DNA of 9,676 bases, from the NCBI GenBank assembly GCA_002404345.1, contig DHJN01000233.1:1-9676 (forward strand). Reading direction: 5' to 3'. Shown in pieces: positions 1 to 6,479 of the stretch (the first letter of the stretch is position 1; each line of letters starts with the position of its first letter). The translations under genes and the position numbers were made by a program. The stretch is from Actinobacteria bacterium UBA4719 (lineage in GTDB: Bacteria; Actinomycetota; Actinomycetes; Actinomycetales; Dermatophilaceae). The notes below the pieces were generated by a model, which worked only from the letters and a program-made list of their open reading frames with translations, had not been told where the DNA came from and did not search any database.

Positions 1-384
1 AAGCCGTACTCCAGCCGTGAGCTGCTGGCCCGGATCAAGGCGGTTCTGCGTCGTGGTCAGGAACCCGAGGAGCTGATGCCGGCCACGCTGGAGTCGGGTC
101 CGGTGCGGATGGACGTCGAGCGGCACGTCGTCACGGTCAACGGGGCGCACACCGCGCTGCCGCTCAAGGAGTTCGAGCTGCTCGAGATGCTGCTGCGCAA
201 CTCGGGCAGGGTGCTGACCCGCGCACAGCTGATCGACCGGGTGTGGGGAAGCGACTACGTCGGTGACACCAAGACCCTGGACGTGCACGTCAAACGACTG
301 CGCGCCAAAGTCGAGCCCGACCCGGCAAGTCCGCAGTTCATCGTCACGGTCCGAGGTCTGGGATACAAGTTCGAGACTCCCTGA
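1..384 (+). CDS. OmpR/PhoB-family response regulator, C-terminal part (PhoP/RegX3-like)
   Basis: Partial gene; the reading frame enters from the left edge and stops at TGA 382-384, leaving 127 residues. The first visible residues, KPY followed by a helix ending in LRRG, are the conserved receiver lysine-proline and the linker helix, so the phosphoacceptor Asp lies outside the window. Residues about 36-127 form a winged-helix DNA-binding domain: LPLKEFELLEMLL, then GRVLTRAQLIDRVWG, the recognition helix around TKTLDVHVKRLRAKVE, and the wing ending in VRGLGYKF. Such proteins bind direct-repeat operators after phosphorylation by a sensor kinase. In Streptomyces and related actinomycetes the phosphate regulator PhoP lies just upstream of carD, so a PhoP/RegX3-type phosphate regulator is the likely identity. 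That identity is inference from context, because the receiver and partner kinase cannot be seen. No clear terminator follows it. Confidence 0.93.
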   Translation, partial: KPYSSRELLARIKAVLRRGQEPEELMPATLESGPVRMDVERHVVTVNGAHTALPLKEFELLEMLLRNSGRVLTRAQLIDRVWGSDYVGDTKTLDVHVKRLRAKVEPDPASPQFIVTVRGLGYKFETP

Positions 385-485
385 GCGTGGCTCGATGCAC
401 GCGATTCGGCGTTCTGTCAAGATCGACCTTTCGGCCAATACTCCGTCGCCTATGGCTCTGACCTGCACAAACGCGTGATCGCCGA

Positions 486-515
486 TTCTGTGATGTCGTT
501 GTGGCGTGTTACTCT
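486..515 (+). promoter_or_regulatory. Candidate carD promoter (extended -10)
   Basis: TACTCT at 510-515 fits the TANNNT -10 pattern and is preceded by TG at 507-508 with one base between, an extended -10. A weak -35-like TTCTGT lies at 486-491 with an 18-nt spacer. A start site near 522 would give a leader of about 20 nt that includes the GAAAGGGG ribosome site (525-532), 10 nt before the carD ATG. The element lies in the only sizeable gap (385-542) upstream of the cluster. It was read by eye and is unproven. Confidence 0.4.
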
Positions 516-542
516 TGAGGTCGCGAAAGGGGTACACAGCAG

Positions 543-1025
543 ATGGCTTTCAAGGTCGGCGAAACAGTCGTGTATCCGCACCATGGTGCGGCATTGATCG
601 AAAAAATGAAGACTCGCACCATCAAGGGCGAAGACAAGATCTACCTGGTTCTCAAGGTCGCCCAAGGCGATCTGACCATCGAGGTTCCCGCCGAGAACTG
701 CGACCTCGTAGGTGTCCGCGATGTCGTCGGCCAAGAGGGCCTCGAGCGCGTATTCGAGGTTCTGCGTGCAGCGCACACCGAGGAGCCGACGAACTGGTCG
801 CGACGCTACAAGGCCAACCTCGAGAAGCTCGCGTCCGGCGATGTCATCAAAGTCGCCGAAGTTGTTCGTGACCTGTGGCGTCGTGACAAGGACCGTGGCC
901 TCTCCGCCGGGGAGAAGCGCATGCTGGCCAAGGCCCGTCAGATCCTCGTCTCCGAGCTCGCGCTCGCCGAGAAGACCAACGAGGACAAGGCCGAGGCCAT
1001 CCTCGACGAGGTTCTCGCCTCCTGA
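543..1025 (+). CDS. carD: CarD/CdnL family transcriptional regulator
   Basis: This 160-residue protein binds the RNA polymerase beta subunit and stabilises open promoter complexes, especially at rRNA and housekeeping promoters. The N-terminal Tudor-like RNA polymerase-interaction domain (about 1-65) starts [17 protein letters not shown] and includes R25, which contacts polymerase in the mycobacterial protein. The C-terminal helical DNA-binding part carries [20 protein letters not shown] with W85, the residue that wedges into the upstream edge of the bubble in Mycobacterium tuberculosis CarD, followed by [16 protein letters not shown]. Residue numbering and length match the mycobacterial protein closely (from memory). 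The ATG start has GAAAGGGG 10 nt upstream. ispD starts 12 nt after the stop, so the two are probably co-transcribed. Nothing looks broken. Confidence 0.98.
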   Translation: MAFKVGETVVYPHHGAALIEKMKTRTIKGEDKIYLVLKVAQGDLTIEVPAENCDLVGVRDVVGQEGLERVFEVLRAAHTEEPTNWSRRYKANLEKLASGDVIKVAEVVRDLWRRDKDRGLSAGEKRMLAKARQILVSELALAEKTNEDKAEAILDEVLAS

Positions 1026-1037
1026 ACGAGTAGCACA

Positions 1038-1715
1038 TTGAACGTCGCTGTGATCCTGGTCGCCGCTGGCAGTGGTGTGCGGCTCGGTGCTGGGATGCCC
1101 AAGGCATTCGCCCCGTTGTGCGGTGAGCCATTACTGGTTCACGCACTTCGGGGCGTTTTTGGTTGTGGCGAGGTGGGACACGTGGTCATCGTGGCGCCCA
1201 GTTCCCACGTGCACCAGTCGCGCGACATCGCCGGTCAGGACCCCCGCGTGGATGTCGTTGCCGGGGGAGTGGATCGGTCAGCTTCGGTCGTGGCAGGTCT
1301 GGCGGCACTGCACGACGACGACGGCATCGTCCTGGTTCACGACGTCGCCCGGGCTCTGGCGCCGGCGGAGCTTTTTGCCAGGGTGATCCGCGCCGTGCGC
1401 GCAGGTAATCCAGCAGTCGTTCCCGGCCTCGCGGTGACCGACACCGTCAAGGTGGTCGACGCCGACGGTCGCGTGCTGGCGACTCCCGATCGCGAGTCGC
1501 TGCGCGGCATACAGACGCCGCAGGGGTTCCTGCGTGAGGTGCTCGAGCATGCCCACGCCGGCGGAGTCTCCGCCACTGATGATGCCGGACTCGTCGAGCG
1601 GACGGGGGGGCAGGTGCGCGTCGTCGACGGCGATCATCGGGCGCTCAAGGTCACCACTCCTGCCGATCTCGCGGTCGCGACGGCGTTGCTTCAGGATGTC
1701 CTGTATGCCGGATAG
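1038..1715 (+). CDS. ispD: 2-C-methyl-D-erythritol 4-phosphate cytidylyltransferase
   Basis: IspD joins CTP and methylerythritol 4-phosphate to give CDP-methylerythritol and pyrophosphate, the third step of the cytoplasmic MEP route to isoprenoids. The 225-residue length is normal. Visible motifs are the nucleotide-binding loop AAGSGVRLG (9-17) with PKAF (21-24), the [10 protein letters not shown] segment, the metal-site strand [15 protein letters not shown], the QTPQGF segment, TDDAGLVE, and KVTTPADL near the end. The usual VHDAARP core reads VHDVARA here, a mild departure. The start is TTG at 1038, chosen because the family's N-terminal strand ([11 protein letters not shown]) begins two codons later; the ribosome site is weak. 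The gene follows carD by 12 nt and its end overlaps the preferred ispF start by 11 nt, pointing to translational coupling between the two MEP-pathway genes. Confidence 0.97.
   Translation: MNVAVILVAAGSGVRLGAGMPKAFAPLCGEPLLVHALRGVFGCGEVGHVVIVAPSSHVHQSRDIAGQDPRVDVVAGGVDRSASVVAGLAALHDDDGIVLVHDVARALAPAELFARVIRAVRAGNPAVVPGLAVTDTVKVVDADGRVLATPDRESLRGIQTPQGFLREVLEHAHAGGVSATDDAGLVERTGGQVRVVDGDHRALKVTTPADLAVATALLQDVLYAG
1693..1696 (+). promoter_or_regulatory. Shine-Dalgarno AGGA supporting the long ispF start
   Basis: AGGA lies inside the ispD 3' end, 8 nt before an in-frame ATG at 1705. The alternative ATG at 1756, where the conserved fold starts, is preceded by a C-rich stretch with no such motif. 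This favours the upstream start, with ribosomes moving directly from ispD to ispF. Confidence 0.5.
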
Positions 1716-2238
1716 CCAGCAGCCCTCCGCCGCTCCTGCCTCCAGCTCAATCCCCATGCCACGCATAGGAATCGGCGTGGACGTGCATCCGTTCGCCGAG
1801 GACGCCCGAACGTTGTCGCTGGCCGGCCTGAGCTGGCCCGGTGAGCGCGGGCTGGCGGGTCACTCCGATGCCGACGTGGCTGCCCATGCTGCCTGCGACG
1901 CCCTCTTCTCCGCCGCCGGCCTCGGAGATCTGGGTGCCCACTTCGGCACCGACCGACCCGAGCTGGCCGGAGCCTGCGGGGTCACGCTGCTGGCGCAGGC
2001 TGCGCGGATCGTCACCGAGGCTGGCTGTGTCATCGGAAACATCGCCATCCAGATCGTCGGTAACTACCCGAAGCTGGCTCCCCGTCGCGAGGAGGCTCAG
2101 GCCGTGTTGTGCGCAGCGGTGGGGGCGCCGGTGTCCGTATCGGCGACGACGACCGACGGTCTCGGGCTGACCGGCCGCGGCGAGGGCATCGCCGCGATCG
2201 CCACGGCGATCGTGTTCGCCGCGCCGTCATACGGCTAG
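1705..2238 (+). CDS. ispF: 2-C-methyl-D-erythritol 2,4-cyclodiphosphate synthase
   Basis: IspF cyclises CDP-methylerythritol 2-phosphate to methylerythritol 2,4-cyclodiphosphate with release of CMP, two steps after IspD. The trimeric metalloenzyme's motifs are intact: GVDVHPF with the Asp and His metal ligands, GHSDADV with the third ligand His, GDLGAHF followed by the TD pair, a PKLAP loop, and the C-terminal [18 protein letters not shown]. Start choice: ATG 1705 gives 177 residues, has AGGA 8 nt upstream and overlaps ispD by 11 nt. ATG 1756 gives 160 residues, the usual family length, but has no ribosome site. The extra 17 residues are a Pro/Ala/Ser-rich stretch ahead of PRIGIG, with moderately GC-rich third positions, and would be a disordered tail. 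Function is secure; the start is not. The next gene, cysS, begins 56 nt later. Confidence 0.96.
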   Translation: MPDSQQPSAAPASSSIPMPRIGIGVDVHPFAEDARTLSLAGLSWPGERGLAGHSDADVAAHAACDALFSAAGLGDLGAHFGTDRPELAGACGVTLLAQAARIVTEAGCVIGNIAIQIVGNYPKLAPRREEAQAVLCAAVGAPVSVSATTTDGLGLTGRGEGIAAIATAIVFAAPSYG

Positions 2239-2294
2239 CAGGCTGAGTGGATCGACTGGCACGGGCTGGGTCGGCTCGCCGGTAACCTTGGCGG

Positions 2295-3755
2295 GTGAGC
2301 ATTCGCCTGTACGACACCGCCACGCAACAGCTGCGCGACTTCGTCCCGGTTACCGAGGGCAAAGCCGGCATCTACGTCTGCGGGCTCACGACCCAGGGCG
2401 CTCCCCACATCGGGCACGTCCGGTTCGCCGTCGCGTTCGACATCCTGCGGCGCTGGCTCACGCGCGGACACGGATATGACGTCACCCTGATCCGCAACGT
2501 CACTGACATCGACGACAAGATCCTGGCCAAGTCCGCCGAAGCGGGTGCCCCGTGGTGGGCCTGGAGCTATGCCAACGAGCGCGCCACCAACGATGCGCTC
2601 GCGCTGCTCGGTGTCCTGCCCCCGACCTACGAGCCGCGGGCGACCGGTCACATCACCGAGATGCACCAGATCATGCAGACCCTCATCGACAAGGGTCACG
2701 CCTATGCCGCCCAGGATGGCAGTGGCGACGTGTACTTCGACGTGCGCAGCTATGCGGCGTACGGCGAGCTGACGCACCAGCGGATCGAGGACATGGAGCC
2801 TGCCGCGGACGCCGACCCGCGCGGCAAACGCGACCCGCGCGACTTCGCCCTGTGGAAGGGCCACAAGCTGGGTGAGCCGGAGACGGCGAGCTGGCCCACG
2901 GCATACGGGCAGGGTCGTCCGGGCTGGCACCTGGAGTGCTCGGCGATGGCGCGCAAGTACCTCGGCGACACCTTTGACATTCACGGCGGAGGCGTCGACC
3001 TGCGCTTCCCACACCACGAGAACGAGCAGGCCCAGTCCCGCGCGGCAGGCCTCGGCTTCGCCAACTACTGGTTGCACAATGCGTGGGTGACGATGGGCGG
3101 CGAGAAGATGGGCAAGTCGCTGGGCAACGCGCTGCTCGTCAGCGAGGTCACCAAGGTGGCGCGCCCGCTCGTGGTCCGTTACTACCTGAGTGCGGCTCAC
3201 TACCGCTCCACCATCGAGTATCACGAGGGGTCACTGCGCGAGGCCGAGGCGGCGGTCGATCGCGTCGAGGGTTTCCTGCGCCGCGCGCTGGGGGACGGCA
3301 CGGTTCTGAAGGGCAATGGCGAGTACGGCACGGAGCACTCATCTGGCACCGAGCTTCCAGCTGAGTTCACCGCGGCGATGGACGACGACCTCAACGTGTC
3401 CGGCGCCCTGGCAGTGATTCACGAGAGTGTGCGCGCCGGCAACTCCGCCCTGGACGAGGGCGACGAGGACGAGGCGCAGCGGTTAGGCCTGCAGGTCGTG
3501 GCTATGACCGAGGTCCTGGGTGTCAATCCGCTTCACCCGCAATGGAAGTCGGCTTCCGGCCACGAGGCGGACGGTGCGCAAACGGCGCTTGATGCGCTGG
3601 TGAGGGACAGTATCGAGGCCCGGGCGACTGCCCGCGCGGCACGCGACTTCACCTTGGCGGACCAGATCCGTGATCAGCTCACGGCAGCGGGCATCGCTGT
3701 TGAGGACACACCTTCGGGCGCGCGCTGGTCGCTGGCCCGTCGTACCGACGCCTGA
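2295..3755 (+). CDS. cysS: Cysteinyl-tRNA synthetase
   Basis: This class I synthetase charges tRNA-Cys with cysteine. It has 486 residues with a GTG start; [12 protein letters not shown] is the typical N-terminal strand, and the ribosome site is weak. Seen: [15 protein letters not shown] with zinc-ligand C29 and the HIGH motif at 38-41; C215 in WHLEC; and HHENE at 240-244 giving H240 and E244. All four zinc ligands are offset by 1 or 6 from Escherichia coli C28, C209, H234 and E238, as expected. The catalytic loop reads KMGKS (271-275) instead of KMSKS. A DALR-type helical domain ([14 protein letters not shown] onward) and a C-terminal segment with [13 protein letters not shown] follow. The full anticodon part separates it from the shorter paralogue MshC, the cysteine ligase of mycothiol synthesis, which is the main alternative in actinobacteria. 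rlmB follows after 13 nt. Confidence 0.97.
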   Translation: MSIRLYDTATQQLRDFVPVTEGKAGIYVCGLTTQGAPHIGHVRFAVAFDILRRWLTRGHGYDVTLIRNVTDIDDKILAKSAEAGAPWWAWSYANERATNDALALLGVLPPTYEPRATGHITEMHQIMQTLIDKGHAYAAQDGSGDVYFDVRSYAAYGELTHQRIEDMEPAADADPRGKRDPRDFALWKGHKLGEPETASWPTAYGQGRPGWHLECSAMARKYLGDTFDIHGGGVDLRFPHHENEQAQSRAAGLGFANYWLHNAWVTMGGEKMGKSLGNALLVSEVTKVARPLVVRYYLSAAHYRSTIEYHEGSLREAEAAVDRVEGFLRRALGDGTVLKGNGEYGTEHSSGTELPAEFTAAMDDDLNVSGALAVIHESVRAGNSALDEGDEDEAQRLGLQVVAMTEVLGVNPLHPQWKSASGHEADGAQTALDALVRDSIEARATARAARDFTLADQIRDQLTAAGIAVEDTPSGARWSLARRTDA

Positions 3756-3768
3756 AAGGCAACCGAAC

Positions 3769-4740
3769 ATGCCTGGTAACTCTCAGCGCCGAGGCGCCAT
3801 CCGCGGATCCAAGAAGGGTCCGAGCAGCGGTAGCGGCGGCCAGCGGCGCAAGGGCCTCGAAGCCCGCGGTGCAACCCCCAAGGCCGTCGAGCGAACCAAG
3901 CACCCTGCGCACAAGAACGCCGTCCGCGGAGCCAAGCGGGCGTCCTCTCCCGGCGCCCGCCCTGCCCGCAGCGGTGGCGGCGGCGCGCCTCGCCGGACCA
4001 AGGGCTCCAGCGAGATCGTCTATGGCCGCAACTCCGTGGTGGAGGCGCTGCGCGCGGACATCCCGGTGACCACGATGTACGTCGCGGGACGGCTCGACTC
4101 CGACGACAGGGTCCGCGAGGCGCTCAAGATCGCCACCAGCCGAGGCCTCCCGATCCTGGAGACCCCGCGCGGCGAGCTCGACCGGATCACCGACGGCGGG
4201 GTCCACCAGGGCCTGGCCCTTCAGGTTCCGGCGTACGCCTACGCCCACCCGAGCGACCTGGTCAACCCCCAGATGCCCGGCATACCCCTCATCGTCGCAC
4301 TGGACGGCATCACGGATCCCCGCAACCTGGGCGCGATCATCCGCTCGGTCGCCGCCTTCGGAGGTCACGGAGTCGTGGTGCCGGAACGGCGCTCGGTGGG
4401 GATGACCGCCAGTGCCTGGAAGACCTCCGCCGGTGCGGCCGCTCGCATCCCGGTCGCGCAGTGCAGCAACCTCACCCGGACCCTGGAGGAGTATCGCAAG
4501 GCCGGTTTCTTCGTTCTGGGCCTCGATATGGATGGCGACGTCTCGCTGCCCGGGCTCGAGCTGGCCCAGGAGGCTCTGGTCATCGTGATCGGCTCCGAGG
4601 GAAAAGGGCTCTCACGTCTGGTCAGAGAGACCTGTGACCAGATCGTGTCGATCCCGATGTCCTCGGCAGTGGAGTCCCTCAACGCCGGTATCGCCACCGG
4701 CGTCACGCTCTATGAAGTGGCCCGCCGCCGGGCGCTCTGA
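3769..4740 (+). CDS. rlmB: 23S rRNA (guanosine-2'-O-)-methyltransferase, TrmH/SpoU family
   Basis: This SPOUT-class RNA methyltransferase most likely 2'-O-methylates a guanosine in the 23S rRNA peptidyl-transferase region using S-adenosylmethionine. The ATG at 3769 has GAAAGG 9 nt upstream and gives 323 residues. Residues 1 to about 82 are a basic Gly/Arg/Lys/Ser/Pro-rich disordered tail, common in actinobacterial homologues and absent from E. coli RlmB. Next come the SpoU substrate-binding domain (IVYGRNSVVEAL onward) and the knotted catalytic domain. Its motif 1 is DGITDPRNLGA (179-189, catalytic-site N186 and R185), motif 2 is GSEGKGLS (275-282), and motif 3 is SLNAGIATGV (303 onward). It is the last gene of the cluster. 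No strong hairpin lies downstream, and the 140 nt after it show only a weak 7-bp pairing (4785-4791 with 4816-4822). The exact target nucleotide is inferred from the family. Confidence 0.95.
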   Translation: MPGNSQRRGAIRGSKKGPSSGSGGQRRKGLEARGATPKAVERTKHPAHKNAVRGAKRASSPGARPARSGGGGAPRRTKGSSEIVYGRNSVVEALRADIPVTTMYVAGRLDSDDRVREALKIATSRGLPILETPRGELDRITDGGVHQGLALQVPAYAYAHPSDLVNPQMPGIPLIVALDGITDPRNLGAIIRSVAAFGGHGVVVPERRSVGMTASAWKTSAGAAARIPVAQCSNLTRTLEEYRKAGFFVLGLDMDGDVSLPGLELAQEALVIVIGSEGKGLSRLVRETCDQIVSIPMSSAVESLNAGIATGVTLYEVARRRAL

Positions 4741-4880
4741 GGGTTACGTGCCTTTTCGTCCTCGGTTGTTGGGTCTGTTGGGCCGCTGGAGGAGTGCCTG
4801 GTCCGATAGCCTCTGCTCCAGCAGCGCCAGTGGGCGCCGGACCCAGAATGTGTTCGACCAACACGAGGAAAGGTTTGCGC

Positions 4881-5219
4881 ATGTCTGACTACGGCAGCAC
4901 CCCGCCTCCGCCTCCCCCGCCGCTGACCCCCTACAGCAGCGCAGAAGTTCAGGGCGCCCCGCCGCCCAACTATCTCGTCTGGGCGATTCTGTCCACGCTT
5001 CTCTGCTGCCTCCCCTTGGGCATCGCCTCGATCGTCTTTTCCACCCAGGTCAACAGCAAATGGGCTTTGGGGGACGTCGCCGGCGCTCAGGATGCTTCGG
5101 TGAAGGCCAAGAACTTCGCCATGTGGGGCGCCATCCTCGGGGTCGTCATCAACGTCGTCGTTGTCGTCATCTTCGTCGCCGGTGGCGTCCTGAGTACCCG
5201 CACCGGGTCCGGGTACTGA
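4881..5219 (+). CDS. CD225/dispanin family small membrane protein
   Basis: This 112-residue protein has a good ribosome site (GAGGAAAGG, 4865-4873) 7 nt before the ATG. Residues 1-29 are a proline-rich cytosolic tail starting MSDYGSTPPPPPPP. Residues about 31-54 form the first membrane or re-entrant segment, YLVWAILSTLLCCLPLG, with the CC pair at 42-43. A conserved loop with SKWALGDVAGAQDASVKAK follows, then a second membrane helix (about 79-103). This is the CD225 pattern shared with eukaryotic IFITM proteins; in bacteria its function is not established. The next gene, DUF2752, starts 32 nt on and is probably co-transcribed, a pairing I recall from other actinobacteria. A promoter may lie in the 140-nt gap after rlmB (TAGCCT at 4807-4812 is a -10-like hexamer), but no convincing -35 accompanies it. 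Confidence 0.9.
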   Translation: MSDYGSTPPPPPPPLTPYSSAEVQGAPPPNYLVWAILSTLLCCLPLGIASIVFSTQVNSKWALGDVAGAQDASVKAKNFAMWGAILGVVINVVVVVIFVAGGVLSTRTGSGY

Positions 5220-5251
5220 CCGGGCCCTTTCTCGAACGTTCGGATCCCCTG

Positions 5252-5689
5252 ATGCACGTGGTCTCACCCTCCGCCTCGACCGGACGCAGCACCGGCCGGC
5301 GCGCGGTGCTGCGTCCGCTGGGGGTCGCGGCCGTGGCGCTGATCGGCGTCGGTTACGTGGCCAATGTCGACCCGAATACCCCTGGTCACTATCCGACCTG
5401 CCCGTTCCTGGCGGTCACCGGGTGGTACTGCCCCGGGTGCGGCACCCTGCGGGCGGTTCACGCGCTGGGCCATGGCGACCTCATGACGGCGTTGGCACGC
5501 AACCCCTTCGCGGTCGTGGCGCTTGGCTACGTCGTGGTCACGTGGGTGCTCTGGCTCCAGCGATCGGCCAGGGGGCGATCTCTTCGCTGGCTGGCGCCAC
5601 CCTGGGTGTTGTACGGCGTGCTCGCCGCGATCCTGATGTTCTGGGTCCTGCGTAACGTGCCGGGCTGGACCTGGCTCTCTCCCGCCTGA
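5252..5689 (+). CDS. DUF2752 family membrane protein
   Basis: This 145-residue protein has no known function. The diagnostic segment runs from C50 to about residue 85: C50PF, then YCPGCG with C60 and C63, then TLRAVHALGHGD and an ARNPF stretch. The three cysteines and the CPGCG-x-x-R pattern define DUF2752. A short basic N-terminus (residues 9-21 hold five arginines) precedes a first hydrophobic segment at about 21-37. Two more membrane helices lie at about 84-103 and 115-135. ATG 5252 was chosen because the family's basic tail and first helix start just after it; the ribosome site is poor, so coupling to the CD225 gene 32 nt upstream is likely. Its TGA stop (5687-5689) lies inside the left arm of a 10-bp inverted repeat. 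Confidence 0.88.
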   Translation: MHVVSPSASTGRSTGRRAVLRPLGVAAVALIGVGYVANVDPNTPGHYPTCPFLAVTGWYCPGCGTLRAVHALGHGDLMTALARNPFAVVALGYVVVTWVLWLQRSARGRSLRWLAPPWVLYGVLAAILMFWVLRNVPGWTWLSPA

Positions 5690-5719
5690 GACGCCTCGCG
5701 CTTCTGGGACGTCTCAGGC
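5684..5719. terminator. 10-bp perfect inverted repeat spanning the DUF2752 stop codon
   Basis: GCCTGAGACG (5684-5693) and CGTCTCAGGC (5710-5719) are perfect reverse complements with a 16-nt loop. The DUF2752 TGA stop is within the left arm. There is no U-rich run after it. It may aid termination or protect the 3' end together with the larger hairpin 28 nt downstream. Confidence 0.5.
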
Positions 5720-5746
5720 TTCTGAGAATCCTCGGGCTCAGGACCA

Positions 5747-5795
5747 ACGACGAGAGCCGGTTCCCTGGTCTGGTCCGGGAACCGGCTCTCGTCGT
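5747..5795. terminator. Strong bidirectional hairpin terminator between convergent genes
   Basis: Two 19-nt arms, ACGACGAGAGCCGGTTCCC (5747-5765) and its exact reverse complement (5777-5795), flank an 11-nt loop. The hairpin lies between the stops of the + strand DUF2752 gene (5689) and the - strand RDD gene (5810), the usual place for a two-way terminator. Neither side has a U-tract, which is common for actinobacterial terminators. Confidence 0.82.
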
Positions 5796-5809
5796 GTCTG
5801 GAGCCTCGG

Positions 5810-6346
5810 TCAGGCCTTGATGACCAGAGTCCCGAGGATCTTGTCGCTGAAGGTCTGCTTCTTGGGGTCCCACAACGGGAACAGGTAACCGATGTACAAG
5901 ACGCTGTCCAGAACGTGCAACACGTCCCGAACGAAGGCCTGGCCGGTGCCGATCGGCTGGCCGGTCCGCTCACTGGTCAGCTGCAGCCCCAGGACCTTCT
6001 TGCCCAGCGAGGCTCCCTTGCCTCCCATGATCCAGCGGTTGTAGATCGCGGCCGCGATGAGGAGCACAAGGCCCACCAGGATCAGTATCGGGGTCCCCTC
6101 GGAGCTGGACGACGATACGCTTCCATTGATGTCCGTGGAGGTGACCTTCGGCATCCCGATGAAGGCGATCACCGCACCGGGGACCGTGATGAGATAGTCG
6201 ATCAGGTAGGCGCCGACGCGCGGGCCCCAGGACGCCAGTGGCGCGCCGGAGGGGGCCGCGCCATAGCCCGGCTGCTGGAAGCCGCCTGCGGGCGATGGTG
6301 GCGGCGGTGGCGGCGGTGGCGGAGGCGTGGTGCCGTAGTCGGACAA
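5810..6346 (-). CDS. RDD family membrane protein with proline-rich N-terminus
   Basis: This 178-residue protein starts with TTG at 6346; no ATG or GTG gives a better start, and GAGGAG lies 6 nt upstream. Residues 1-36 are a disordered tail, MSDYGTT followed by ten prolines and a Gly/Pro/Gln stretch. The RDD domain begins at about 40 with R43 and D50 in the first membrane helix (to about 65). A Ser/Thr-rich loop follows, then a second helix (about 84-102), a polar GKGASLGKKVLGLQL loop, and a last helix containing FVRDVLHVLDSVLYIGYLF with the later Arg and Asp. The SFDKILGTLV-like ending (here SDKILGTLVIKA) is typical. RDD proteins are membrane proteins of mixed or unknown role, some linked to ion transport. 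The N-terminal tail nearly copies that of the convergent CD225 gene. It lies downstream of the ABC ATPase but 133 nt away, so it may have its own promoter. Confidence 0.9.
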   Translation of the reverse strand: MSDYGTTPPPPPPPPPPSPAGGFQQPGYGAAPSGAPLASWGPRVGAYLIDYLITVPGAVIAFIGMPKVTSTDINGSVSSSSSEGTPILILVGLVLLIAAAIYNRWIMGGKGASLGKKVLGLQLTSERTGQPIGTGQAFVRDVLHVLDSVLYIGYLFPLWDPKKQTFSDKILGTLVIKA

Positions 6347-6352
6347 TTCAAT

Positions 6353-6358
6353 CTCCTC
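6353..6358 (-). promoter_or_regulatory. Shine-Dalgarno GAGGAG fixing the TTG start of the RDD gene
   Basis: On the - strand GAGGAG ends 6 nt before TTG 6346. The encoded start, MSDYG, matches the ATG-started CD225 protein residue for residue, which supports TTG as the true start. Confidence 0.75.
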
Positions 6359-6361
6359 GTA

Positions 6362-6394
6362 TCGATGAAATGTCTGGTCGATGAAATGTCTGGT
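6362..6394. repeat. Two-copy 16-bp tandem direct repeat upstream of the RDD gene
   Basis: TCGATGAAATGTCTGG occurs at 6362-6377 and again, perfectly and without a gap, at 6378-6393, plus one further matching T. It is less GC-rich than its surroundings and ends 3 nt from the RDD ribosome site. It could be a tandem operator, a leader element, or a recent slippage duplication. In the rest of this 133-nt gap (6347-6479), TAAGGT on the - strand (6433-6428) is a possible -10 without a good -35. Confidence 0.75.
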
Positions 6395-6479
6395 GTGAAG
6401 CGAGGAGCAGGCCCCCCGCCAGTCGACACCTTAGGGCAACCCGTGGCATCAACGGCGACCAGTCGACCTCACGCGTGTG

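Noticed and set aside
2235..3224. 329-codon open frame on the - strand
   Set aside because: Antisense to cysS, whose motifs are complete; no family resemblance and no ribosome site.
2295..3755. MshC (mycothiol cysteine ligase) instead of CysS
   Set aside because: The protein is 486 residues with the DALR-type anticodon-binding part, while MshC is shorter and lacks it; the ispF-rlmB context also fits cysS.
3679..4368. 229-codon open frame on the - strand
   Set aside because: Antisense to the cysS end and rlmB; composition is typical of a shadow frame.
4785..4822. Terminator after rlmB
   Set aside because: Only a 7-bp pairing with a 24-nt loop and no U-tract; too weak to call.
6419..6467. 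Repeated CCAGTCGAC at 6419-6427 and 6459-6467 as a CRISPR-like or operator pair
   Set aside because: Only two short copies 40 bp apart around a common GTCGAC palindrome; too little to support an array or a binding site.
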